This document shows, one piece after another, positions 1-5,661 of a DNA stretch of 8,399 bases. Every line of letters starts with the position of its first letter. The first letter of the stretch is position 1. Origin of the DNA: Prevotella sp. (GTDB lineage Bacteria > Bacteroidota > Bacteroidia > Bacteroidales > Bacteroidaceae); assembly GCA_022732315.1 (NCBI GenBank), contig JAIJUV010000104.1:1-8399 (forward strand). Direction: 5' to 3'. Made by a program: the position numbers and the translations under genes. The notes under the pieces were generated by a model. It searched no databases, was not told the DNA's origin, and worked only from the letters and a program-made list of their open reading frames with translations.

Positions 1-84
1 AAGGGAAGTCTCAACCTGAAAAGATTGAAGGCAGGCTGGGATGAAGAGTACCTGTCAAAACTTTTGGAGGGCAGCGCAATTTAA
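1..84 (+). CDS. 3' end of an unidentified ORF, probably a transposase tail (partial)
   Basis: The plus-strand frame is open from the window edge to a TAA at 82-84, giving 27 residues that end in DEEYLSKLLEGSAI. I do not recognise the family from so short a piece. The inference of a mobile-element gene rests on context. The ORF stops inside a hairpin (69-95), and immediately beyond it the interrupted ATPase gene begins on the opposite strand, as expected if this is the right-hand end of an insertion sequence whose body lies left of the window. It could instead be an ordinary gene brought here by a rearrangement. Confidence 0.45.
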   Translation, partial: KGSLNLKRLKAGWDEEYLSKLLEGSAI

Positions 85-95
85 TGCGTCTGCCC
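69..95. repeat. Hairpin at the junction with the disrupted ATPase, candidate IS right end
   Basis: Positions 69-78 (GGGCAGCGCA) pair with 85-95 (TGCGTCTGCCC), with one bulged T and the loop ATTTAA. The loop contains the stop codons of both converging ORFs: TAA 82-84 on plus and TAA 81-83 on minus. There is no following T-run, so it is not a canonical intrinsic terminator. Its position exactly where the ATPase protein stops matching its family suggests it belongs to the terminal sequence of an inserted element. The left end is outside the window, so target duplication cannot be tested. Confidence 0.5.
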
Positions 96-785
96 TGCCA
101 CCGTCTTTGGGTCAAGTCCGCATGTCTGTGCCAACTCATTGTACGAAACTTCTGAACCCATCTGAAATGCTAAAGCTTGAAGCAATTTCACCAACTTATC
201 GCTTTTCTTGATTTTATCAAACATCAATATGTCTTTATACAGATAGCTATTCGCCAACTCCGTCAAAATCATCCTTTCGTCGCCTACATTGTTGATGACG
301 TCAGGATAACTGCCGTATATCAAGCGATGAGCCAACAAGCGTTTCTCTTCTAACAAACCATGATGCTCCACAAGTTCACCAAACGATAAAGGATACATCC
401 AATATTCCATTTTTCTTCCTGTCAGTGGCTCATTGATTTTATTGGATAAATCAAAGGAAGAGCTACCCGTAGCCAATACCTGTACATCAGGGATGTTGTC
501 AGTAATCAACTTAATGCCGATTCCGATATCAGGAATACGTTGAGCTTCATCTATCACCACCACAGACTTCTTGCCTATTATCGTCTTTAGCATTGTAGAT
601 GAAACGTTCTCAAACAAGTTGCGCACATCCTGCTCATCGCCATTAAGCCATAGCACGTCGTCACGCCTTGCCAGCAAGTTTTTCAGCATAGTAGTCTTGC
701 CTACTTGACGTGCTCCAAATAAGACTATCGCCTTGCCTTGTCCCATCCTACTGGCTATAATTGACTCTAAATATCTATTAATCAT
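81..785 (-). pseudogene. AAA_14/DUF4143-type ATPase, 3' truncated by insertion
   Basis: The 234-residue product begins MINRYLES and carries a P-loop (Walker A GARQVGKTT, residues 24-32), a Walker B strand (VVVIDEA, 75-81) and the ATGSSS sensor segment followed by LTGRK. This is the standard order for AAA_14 ATPases with a C-terminal DUF4143 domain. Family members usually run to about 370-400 residues. Here the match ends at DPKTV (about residue 229), inside the DUF4143 winged-helix part, and the frame adds only AGQTH before stopping in the junction hairpin. The C-terminal third is therefore lost and full function is unlikely, although the ATPase domain and promoter are intact. The cellular role of these proteins is poorly defined; they are often discussed as accessory or defence-like ATPases. 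Confidence 0.85.
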
Positions 786-811
786 ATTTTTATTCCATTG
801 TTAAGATGATG

Positions 812-843
812 CAAAAGTACATACTTTCGTTGGAAAATCCAAA
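812..843 (-). promoter_or_regulatory. Bacteroidota promoter of the truncated ATPase
   Basis: On the minus strand the -7 box TACTTTTG (812-819, matching TAnnTTTG) and the -33 box TTTG (840-843) are separated by 20 nt. Transcription would start about 20 nt upstream of the ATG at 785. The leader has no Shine-Dalgarno sequence and is A/T-rich, as usual for the phylum. Confidence 0.75.
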
Positions 844-846
844 TAA

Positions 847-930
847 AGCAACACTTTTTTGGAATTGATTCCATAAAAAGCATAACTTTTAAGGAATTGA
901 TTCCATAAAAGTCTAAACTTTTAAGGAATA
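847..930. repeat. Tandem 32-bp repeats with palindromic core upstream of the ATPase promoter
   Basis: Copies lie at 847-878 and 879-910 (28 of 32 identical), with a partial third at 911-930. Each full copy carries GGAATTGATTCC, an inverted repeat of GGAAT around two bases, next to ACTTTTAAGG. A degraded further unit (TTGGAAAATCCAA) overlaps the -33 side of the promoter at about 830-842. The array abuts the -33 box and is phased at about three helical turns, so it looks like a stack of operator sites for a dimeric regulator. No regulator gene for it is in the window. Confidence 0.75.
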
Positions 931-955
931 CCAGAGAAAAACAAGGGAAGAGGAT

Positions 956-969
956 GTGTCATCAGACAC
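956..969 (-). terminator. Weak hairpin at the lactonase stop
   Basis: GTGTC (956-960) pairs with GACAC (965-969) around ATCA, starting inside the lactonase stop codon on the minus strand. A T-rich stretch follows only some 14 nt later (TTGTTTTTC on minus), so this is a poor intrinsic terminator and may only protect the 3' end. Confidence 0.25.
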
Positions 970-2108
970 TAATTTGCAAACTGCACGCACACAGGCTTTC
1001 CAACCTTTATATCCTGCTTCGTATCAACCATCATTCCTGTTTTCCTGTCGATTTTGAAAACCTGAATCACATGGCTGTCACGGCACGCCACAAGCATGAA
1101 CTGTCCGTTAGGCGTGATGGCGAAATTGCGAGGATGGGCAGCTGTAGGTTGGAAGCCTATCTTTGTGAGCAGACCCGATTTCTTATCTACGGCAAATACC
1201 GAGATGCCCTCATCGGTTAACCGATGGGATGCATAGAGAAAGCGACCGTCAGGAGACAGATGAATATCAGCACTTCCAAGCGTACGGGTCTTTGAAGCCT
1301 GTATGCGCTGCAACTCCTGCAATGTACCCTTGTTATATCCCAATACGGTTACCGTGCCATCCAGTTCGCCTATCAGATAAACCACATTGCCTTTTGAGTT
1401 GAATACAAGATGGCGTGGTCCCGTTCCTTTAGGTGCCTGATAGGCAAGAACAGGATTGGATAAGAATTCCTTGCCATCATTTACCTGGAAGCGCCAGATA
1501 CAGTCGTTCCCCAAATCATTGGCAAGCATATATTGATGATCAGGAGTCATCTGGCAGCAATGGATATGCGAAACCACGCCACTCCCCTGTCGATGCATAT
1601 CGAAATATTGCGATTCTGGCGCCACACTTCCATCTTCCTTGATTGGGAATACGGAAATATCACCCCCATCATAATTGGATGTCACTACATATCCGCCATA
1701 CAGCATCACATTGCATGGTGCAGCACCAGGCATATTGTTTTCCTGTCGAGTAGCCTTCGTTCCACACTTCTGATACCCAAGCGGAGTCATCGTTCCCTCC
1801 TTCTTATTGAGGATGAAAGCCCCGAGCCCTTGTCGCCCATCATCATATTCGCTCACGGCATAAACCCGATTTGCATCATGATTCATCAGGAGAAACGAAG
1901 GGTTGTCAGCCTGCACATCGCCCACCAATTGCGATTTCCCCGTTCGTTGGTTGAAACGATAAACATACATTCCGTCAGAAGTACTCTGGTCGGTATAGGT
2001 ACCTACTACCATTGTAAGTTCATCACTCGCCACAGCCGGCATCCCCACAGCCATCGTCAATGACAAGCCTGCCAATATCGCCTTTATATTGTCCATAAGT
2101 CGTATCAT
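969..2108 (-). CDS. Secreted lactonase-family beta-propeller protein (6-phosphogluconolactonase-like)
   Basis: The 379-residue protein has a signal peptide: IKAILAGLSLTMAVG followed by PAVAS, with likely cleavage near residue 27/28. The rest is a seven-bladed propeller of the lactonase/YbhE family (PF10282). Typical family phrases are visible: VGTYTD near the mature N-terminus, then GTGPRHLVFN, IHLSPDGRFLYASHR and AHPRNFAITPNGQFM. Length matches the family. Cytoplasmic relatives hydrolyse 6-phosphogluconolactone, but an exported copy suggests a periplasmic lactone or sugar-acid substrate, so I do not assign pgl. The start at 2108 is favoured because it lies about 30 nt below a good promoter; Met5 is a possible alternative. 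It is monocistronic as far as can be seen, and the downstream ATPase has its own promoter. Confidence 0.88.
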   Translation of the reverse strand: MIRLMDNIKAILAGLSLTMAVGMPAVASDELTMVVGTYTDQSTSDGMYVYRFNQRTGKSQLVGDVQADNPSFLLMNHDANRVYAVSEYDDGRQGLGAFILNKKEGTMTPLGYQKCGTKATRQENNMPGAAPCNVMLYGGYVVTSNYDGGDISVFPIKEDGSVAPESQYFDMHRQGSGVVSHIHCCQMTPDHQYMLANDLGNDCIWRFQVNDGKEFLSNPVLAYQAPKGTGPRHLVFNSKGNVVYLIGELDGTVTVLGYNKGTLQELQRIQASKTRTLGSADIHLSPDGRFLYASHRLTDEGISVFAVDKKSGLLTKIGFQPTAAHPRNFAITPNGQFMLVACRDSHVIQVFKIDRKTGMMVDTKQDIKVGKPVCVQFAN

Positions 2109-2144
2109 TTTATCAAGTTTATAATATTAATATTGCTTCAGAAG

Positions 2145-2175
2145 CAAAAATACAAAAAGAAATGGAAACAGGCAA
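2145..2175 (-). promoter_or_regulatory. Promoter of the lactonase gene
   Basis: Minus strand: -7 box TATTTTTG (2145-2152) and -33 TTG (2173-2175), 20 nt apart. An 11-bp interrupted palindrome, GCTTCAGAAGC (2135-2145), covers the expected start point and could be an operator or a 5' hairpin. Confidence 0.65.
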
Positions 2176-2350
2176 GCGAAAAAGCAAAAAACTATTATTT
2201 TTAACTCTTTAAGCAAGAGAGGCAACTACTCTTCACCCCAACCAACCATATACATTCGGCATCTCTTTCTGAATGACGGTGCAAAGATACTGCTTTTTTT
2301 CGACTCACTCTGAACTTTCGTGAAGATACGCAAAAAAAACTAAAAAAATC

Positions 2351-2460
2351 TCTCTGTGGCTAAAATAGAATTCTCTGTGACTAAGATAAATCTCCCAGTG
2401 ACTAAGATAAATCTCTTAGTGACTAAGATAGAAATCTCAATGACTAAGATGAAATCCCTG
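2351..2460. repeat. Tandem ~21-bp repeat array (TGACTAAGATAAATCTC type)
   Basis: Five units of 19-23 nt lie at 2351-2371, 2372-2390, 2391-2411, 2412-2434 and 2435-2454, plus the start of a sixth. The shared core is GTGACTAAGATAAA followed by TCTC. The first unit is the most diverged (GTGGCTAAAATAGAA). Neighbouring units form a near-palindrome, CTAAGA(6 nt)TCTTAG, at 2401-2420. Unit length varies by indels, unlike CRISPR repeats, and there are no unique spacers. Function unknown. Confidence 0.8.
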
Positions 2461-2478
2461 TTTGTGTGAAGGCAAGGC

Positions 2479-2615
2479 TGTGATGTGAAGGCATGGTTTC
2501 GAAAAACTAGTTTTCTAATACTAAAAACCTATATCTAAAACCCTGATATTCATTTCATTTACCTTTATAACACGCTGTATATACAAAAGTATTGGAGCCT
2601 AGGGTTCACATCACA
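2479..2615. repeat. Long-range inverted repeat
   Basis: TGTGATGTGAA at 2479-2489 is the exact reverse complement of TTCACATCACA at 2605-2615. The left side also has the related direct copies GTGTGAAGGC (2465-2474) and GATGTGAAGGC (2482-2492). The ~115-nt interior is A/T-rich with two small palindromes. It may be a small non-autonomous element or a transcribed hairpin; there is no terminal duplication that I can identify. Confidence 0.5.
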
Positions 2616-2665
2616 CCTTCAAACCAGCGGTCATTCGGGCTTGATTTCGGTTGCAAATGTAGGCA

Positions 2666-2716
2666 ATGGCAGAAGAAAGTCCTAAGTATTTCTGCGACAG
2701 AGAAAATGTGCTTTAA
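2666..2716 (+). pseudogene. Relic of an ATP-binding protein gene start (YFCDRE fragment)
   Basis: The reading frame gives MAEESPKYFCDRENVL and then stops. ESPKYFCDRE resembles, as I remember the family, the N-terminus of Bacteroidales archaeal-type ATPases (ATPase_2/AAA_35-like), where a segment of the kind GY.SPEYFCDRE..T precedes the P-loop. A second relic with ESSEYFCDRE lies at 4171-4260. Over 30 bp (2675-2704 and 4201-4230) they differ at four transitions, of which those in the YFCDRE codons are silent. The family match breaks off where the palindromic element at 2704 begins, so the element may have landed in the gene. The family assignment is from memory. Confidence 0.45.
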
Positions 2717-2768
2717 ACGTGCGGAATGTGCTTAAAAAAGATAGATTTCGCACGTTTAAAGCACATTT
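2704..2768. repeat. Palindromic repeat element, copy 1 (24-bp arms)
   Basis: Arms 2704-2727 and 2745-2768 are reverse complements with one mismatch, around a 17-nt loop (GTGCTTAAAAAAGATAG). The core ACGTGCGGAAT and the loop recur in copy 2 at 2852-2892. No T-run follows, so it is not a simple terminator. It looks like a REP/MITE-like interspersed palindrome. Confidence 0.8.
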
Positions 2769-2851
2769 CTTAGATATCGCTTCATATTTGGGTTATTCCA
2801 CGTACTCTTTTCTTTACTTTTTATTATAACAAACGTTAAATATATACTTTA

Positions 2852-2892
2852 AACGTGCGGAATGTATCTAAAAAAGATAGATTCCGCACGTT
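2852..2892. repeat. Palindromic repeat element, copy 2 (12-bp arms)
   Basis: AACGTGCGGAAT (2852-2863) pairs perfectly with ATTCCGCACGTT (2881-2892) around GTATCTAAAAAAGATAG, a loop nearly the same as in copy 1. The upstream flank CTTTAAACG is shared with copy 1, but the outer right arm has decayed (TATCTCACT), so the outer half of the stem is lost. Confidence 0.8.
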
Positions 2893-3197
2893 ATCTCACT
2901 ATTTGTTAGAGGATACAAATTCGTAGGTTAGCGGAGACAGTTTCTATAGTAAGAGAATATGGCTTCTCGAAGACTGCAGTCTGCGCCTCTACTGACCACA
3001 GTGACAACACCTATAATCATACGACTACAATTCTCTTGTGATACAACATCATCAACAATGTATAAGAGAATAAGGAACGTTCTTCATAGAACTATCTTTT
3101 GACATTTAAAGATAAGCAAGAGGGCTGTGCAGACAAACTTAAAAAGAACAGAAGCAAGGCTAAAAGAAAATTTTTCCTTTAAATTTCTGGGTTTTAT

Positions 3198-3228
3198 TTT
3201 GCTATTTCAAGAATTATCCTTATCTTTG
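3198..3228 (+). promoter_or_regulatory. Promoter of the leader-lipoprotein unit
   Basis: The -33 box TTTG (3198-3201) and -7 box TATCTTTG (3221-3228) are 19 nt apart, an exact match to the Bacteroidota housekeeping consensus. The start point would be near 3234, about 308 nt before the lipoprotein ATG. Confidence 0.8.
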
Positions 3229-3232
3229 CAGT

Positions 3233-3541
3233 TGGAATCGAATCACACTATTGTGAGGACTTCCATATTTTTGATGGTTAAATTAGCGTTTGCTATTCGG
3301 TCATGCAAATTGGAACGTAGGAAATTTCAAAAAGAGCATTAGAAACGACAGATAGTGAACGTCCGCTATATCGTGGGCGTTACTTGTTGTTCTAATCAGC
3401 TTTTCCTACGGCTGCAATTTGGACAAGTTTCGTCCACGTGTTTGTATCCGTAGGTTATGTAGAACGATGGCTTCGCAATCTATCCAGTCAACTAATTTAA
3501 TAACATTAAAAGCTTAGCTATCGGCATAACGGGCAAATTTT
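3233..3541 (+). ncRNA. Long structured 5' leader, candidate cis-regulatory or independent RNA
   Basis: From the promoter to the lipoprotein ATG is ~300 nt without a convincing ORF. Visible helices are: TGGAA/TTCCA (3233-3266) enclosing TCACA(CTAT)TGTGA; TAGC(GTTT)GCTA; and a long arm. The long arm is built from CAAATTG/CAATTTG (3306-3312/3415-3421), CGTAGGAAA/TTTCCTACG (3316-3324/3402-3410), ATTAGAA/TTCTAAT (3338-3344/3390-3396) and AACGTCC/GGGCGTT (3358-3364/3375-3381). CCTACGG (3405-3411) can alternatively pair with CCGTAGG (3448-3454). I do not recognise an Rfam class. It lacks the closing 5'/3' stem of 6S RNA, the RNase P core motif and a tmRNA tail. Confidence 0.55.
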
Positions 3542-4015
3542 ATGAAAAAGTTACATTTTTCTCTTTTGGCGATTCTTTTCGCCTTGTTTGCAATGGTGTC
3601 TTTCACTGCTTGTTCTTCAGATGACGAAGACACACCTTCCACAGAAGATGTCCAGACAAACATCATTGGAATGTGGCAACCTACACATGTAACAGGCTAT
3701 GACTGGGATAAAAAAAATGACAAGCCTGCTAAAGTAGATCAGAACATAGACATTGATGATGCTATCTCTTTCGAATTCAAGCAAGGTGGCACTTTCAATG
3801 AGTATATTTGGACTGGAAACAAATGGAAAATAGAGTGTTCCGGAGAAGCCTATACTATCTCAGGCAACAAATTAACTACATACGAAGAAGATGGCATCAA
3901 CGTTTTAGATGTTTATACCATACAGAGTATTAATTCGACAACTATGGTTTTAAAATACAATCTGGATGGCAACGCCTCATATCCTAGCACTATCACATTC
4001 AAGAAGATTAAATAA
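3542..4015 (+). CDS. Small lipoprotein, probably lipocalin-like
   Basis: The 157-residue protein opens with MKKLHFSLL, a hydrophobic stretch and a lipobox ending FTAC (Cys24), so it should be lipidated by the Lol/Lgt-Lsp route. SSDDED directly after the cysteine resembles the acidic export signal that sends Bacteroidota lipoproteins to the cell surface. The mature part starts with an IIGMWQPTHVTGYDW segment and continues as alternating beta strands to FKKIK. That fits the small Bacteroidales lipocalin-like (PF13648-like) lipoproteins, but the assignment is by general look and is uncertain; no catalytic motif is visible. It is a single-gene unit between its own promoter and leader and a strong terminator. 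The start is fixed by the signal peptide. There is no Shine-Dalgarno sequence. Confidence 0.8.
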   Translation: MKKLHFSLLAILFALFAMVSFTACSSDDEDTPSTEDVQTNIIGMWQPTHVTGYDWDKKNDKPAKVDQNIDIDDAISFEFKQGGTFNEYIWTGNKWKIECSGEAYTISGNKLTTYEEDGINVLDVYTIQSINSTTMVLKYNLDGNASYPSTITFKKIK

Positions 4016-4032
4016 TCAAAAGATTGCATCAT

Positions 4033-4080
4033 AAATGGCAGAAAGTTGAGTATGTACCTCAACTTTCTGCCATTTTTTTT
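4033..4080 (+). terminator. Intrinsic terminator of the lipoprotein gene
   Basis: Perfect 18-bp arms (4033-4050 and 4058-4075; core GGCAGAAAGTTGAG/CTCAACTTTCTGCC) enclose a 7-nt loop and run into eight or more Ts. It begins 17 nt after the stop codon. Its T-tract overlaps the -33 box of the next promoter. Confidence 0.95.
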
Positions 4081-4109
4081 TGCATATTCAAGAAATAATT
4101 GTACCTTTG
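4079..4109 (+). promoter_or_regulatory. Promoter upstream of the ATPase relic and DUF1016 gene
   Basis: TTTG (4079-4082) and TACCTTTG (4102-4109) are 19 nt apart. Transcription from about 4116 would give the DUF1016 gene a ~150-nt leader that contains the ATPase relic, so this was probably the relic's own promoter. Confidence 0.75.
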
Positions 4110-4170
4110 CCTTTACAATAAGGCTGTAACACAAAAGATGTAATGGCGTATAAAACTAAGTAACAAGAAA

Positions 4171-4260
4171 TTAGAAAATCTTTTCATTTACCAAGGATAT
4201 GAAAGTTCTGAGTATTTCTGCGATAGAGAGGTGGTAACAAAGACCTTGATGTTGCACTAA
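4171..4260 (+). pseudogene. Relic of an ATP-binding protein N-terminus, second copy
   Basis: Without an ATG, the frame from TTA 4171 reads LENLFIYQGYESSEYFCDRE, then VVTKTLMLH and TAA at 4258-4260. As I remember the family, this resembles the first ~30 residues of Bacteroidales archaeal-type ATPases (an NPF..GY.SPEYFCDRE.ET..L pattern). The P-loop and everything after it are gone. TTA stands where the family ATG would be. The relic is related to the one at 2666-2716. It now serves only as leader of the DUF1016 gene, which starts 4 nt after its stop. The family assignment is from memory. Confidence 0.5.
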
Positions 4261-4263
4261 AGA

Positions 4264-5454
4264 ATGGAAGGAATAAGAGCTAAAATCAGTAGCATCATGA
4301 AAGAACCCGAAAAGAAATACGACGATGAAGACAATATGCTCGTCAACGACTTGCGCTCCATCGTCAGCAAGGCTCGCAGCAAAGCATTTGCTGCCGTCAA
4401 TTATTCTCTGGTGGAAAGAAACTGGAGAATTGGACAACGTATTGTGGAAGAAGAACAGAACGGAGCATCACGTGCAGAATACGGAAAGCATGTGATAGAG
4501 GTTGCTTCGGCTGCTTTGACCAAGGAATTCGGAAAAGGATTCTCGGAGACAAACATCATGAATTTCAAGAAATTCTAACTGAAATTCAAAGAGTTAACAA
4601 TTCATCAGACACTGTCTGAGGAATTCAAAAAGCAAAAACAGCAGACACTGTCTGCTGAATCTTCTTTGTTTCCCCAAAAAGGTCAGACAGCGCCTGACCA
4701 ATTCGAACTACGCCTTCTTCCTTGGTCTCATTACGAGCGTCTTATACGAGTAGAAGATAAGAAGGCACGTGAATGGTATGCCAAGGAAGCGTTCAACGAA
4801 GGTTGGAGTTATCGAACACTCAACCGCAATATCAACACCTTATATTATGAACGTCTTCTTATGTCAAAGAAGAAGCAGCCAGTCGTTAACGAGATGCAAG
4901 ACAAGACAAAGGCTTATCAGCAAGACAAACTCGAATACATCAAATCACCAGTTGTCTTGGAATTCCTTGGATTGCCAGAAGACACATCCCTCGCTGAATC
5001 AAAATTAGAGACTGCCATCATCAACAACCTAGAGAAATTCTTGATGGAAATGGGAAAGGGATATGCGCTTGTGGCTCGTCAGCAACATATCCGAACCGAG
5101 GAAAACGACTACTACATCGACTTGGTATTTTACAATTACCTCATCAAATCTTTTATCTTGGTCGACTTGAAGGTAAATCGCATCACCTACCAGGATGTAG
5201 GACAAATGGACATGTATCTCCAAATGTACGATAAGATGAAAAAAGGACCAGACGACAACCCTACCATCGGCATCATCCTTTGCACCGAGACCGATTCGGA
5301 TGTGGCACGATACTCTACCCTCGCAAAAAACGACCAGATGTTCGCTGCAAAATACAAGCTTTACCTGCCAGACAAGGAAGACTTGAGAAGAGAAATCGAA
5401 CGACAAAAAGAACTATATCTGATGGCTCATCCTGAAGAAAACGATAAAGAGTAA
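4264..5454 (+). pseudogene. DUF1016/YhcG-type PD-(D/E)xK nuclease, interrupted by one in-frame stop
   Basis: Codons 1-104 encode the DUF1016 N-terminal domain (AVNYSLVERNWRIGQRIVEEE, then SETNIMNFKKF). A TAA at 4576-4578 follows, and the same frame continues open with LKFKEL through a linker to LLPWSHYERLIRVEDKKAREWY and the nuclease domain, ending at 5454. Relatives read F(R/K)(K/Q)FYL at this point, so TAA most simply replaces a Tyr codon (TAT/TAC), a single-base nonsense change. The nuclease core appears complete, with IDLVFYN and VDLK where relatives have V(I)ELK. Full length would be 396 codons. Downstream restarts (TTG 4666, ATG 4861) could yield a nuclease-only piece, and the N-terminal fragment could persist alone. 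YhcG-family proteins are associated with restriction loci and defence, but no partner genes are nearby. Confidence 0.88.
4605..4699. repeat. Three palindromes inside the DUF1016 linker
   Basis: In-frame palindromes occupy the coding linker between the two domains: TCAGACACTGTCTGA (4605-4619), CAGCAGACACTGTCTGCTG (4639-4657, perfect around a central C) and GGTCAG(7 nt)CTGACC (4681-4699). They encode the QTLSEE, QTLSAE and GQTAPDQ segments, which are extra compared with shorter relatives. The third, with its preceding As, matches the gene's own terminator at 5495-5518 in 18 or more of 24 positions. Confidence 0.8.
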
Positions 5455-5494
5455 TTCTTCTGGCAGTATCAAAATTATTAGAAAACACCATTAC

Positions 5495-5523
5495 AAAAAG
5501 GTCAGGCGCTGCCTGACCTTTTT
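5495..5523. terminator. Terminator after the DUF1016 gene, likely bidirectional
   Basis: Perfect 13-bp arms, AAAAAGGTCAGGC (5495-5507) and GCCTGACCTTTTT (5511-5523), around GCT. The U-tract on plus and the symmetrical A-tract mean it could work on both strands. It begins 40 nt after the stop codon. Confidence 0.9.
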
Positions 5524-5585
5524 AAATCTCATTTCCGTATAACTATACATTTTTATGTAAAATCATCACTTTTTCTTGCATAAAG

Positions 5586-5617
5586 TTTGCGATTTCCAAT
5601 AATTATACTTACCTTTG
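5586..5617 (+). promoter_or_regulatory. proA promoter
   Basis: TTTG (5586-5589) and TACCTTTG (5610-5617) are 20 nt apart, and the ATG is 44 nt below the -7 box. Unlike most genes here the leader has a Shine-Dalgarno-like AGAAAGGA (about 5647-5654) eight bases before the ATG, suggesting efficient translation. A small inverted repeat, TACAT(4 nt)ATGTA, lies upstream near 5545-5560. Confidence 0.8.
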
Positions 5618-5661
5618 CAACGAAATAACATCTTATCATTAAATAAGAAAGGAAATTGTAA

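Larger units (their letters stand above)
2176..3197. other. ~1 kb intergenic stretch without an intact gene
   Basis: No credible full-length gene is present on either strand. The stretch contains the ~21-bp tandem array, a long inverted repeat, a relic of an ATPase gene start and two palindromic elements, each listed separately. It also holds several small perfect palindromes: AAAACTAGTTTT at 2503-2514, TGTATATACA at 2576-2585 and AGACTGCAGTCT at 2971-2982. On the minus strand a -7 box TATCTTTG (2282-2289) could feed the lactonase gene from further upstream, but its -33 box is poor. From 2900 to 3197 I see only short inverted repeats such as ATTCTCTT/AAGAGAAT (3030-3037/3064-3071). Confidence 0.7.

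Noticed and set aside
2233..2262. 9-codon minus-strand ORF (MPNVYGWLG) below a TATCTTTG box at 2282-2289, possible leader peptide
   Set aside because: The -33 box is poor, there is no attenuator structure linking it to the lactonase gene 125 nt away, and such short ORFs are expected by chance.
2351..2460. CRISPR array
   Set aside because: Units abut directly with no unique spacers, unit length varies and no cas genes are near.
2959..3102. 47-codon plus-strand ORF starting MASRRLQ
   Set aside because: No promoter, no ribosome site and no recognisable family; low-complexity Thr/Ile content fits chance.
3127..3342. 71-codon plus-strand ORF before the lipoprotein leader
   Set aside because: It contains the strong promoter (3198-3228) and the start of the structured leader; composition is random-looking and nothing matches a family.
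3233..3541. 6S RNA, RNase P RNA or tmRNA
   Set aside because: No long stem joining the 5' and 3' ends, no RNase P consensus core and no tRNA-like end; kept only as an unclassified structured leader.
4199..4237. 12-codon ORF MKVLSISAIERW in the leader of the DUF1016 gene, with a similar KVLSISATEK reading at 2677-2706
   Set aside because: The same 30-bp block read in another frame gives the YFCDRE signature, which explains the conservation better; this frame is probably a shadow.
5029..5406. 125-codon minus-strand ORF inside the nuclease gene, and similar antisense ORFs within proA, argF' and the lactonase gene
   Set aside because: They lie opposite well-supported coding regions, have shadow-like composition and lack promoters or family matches.
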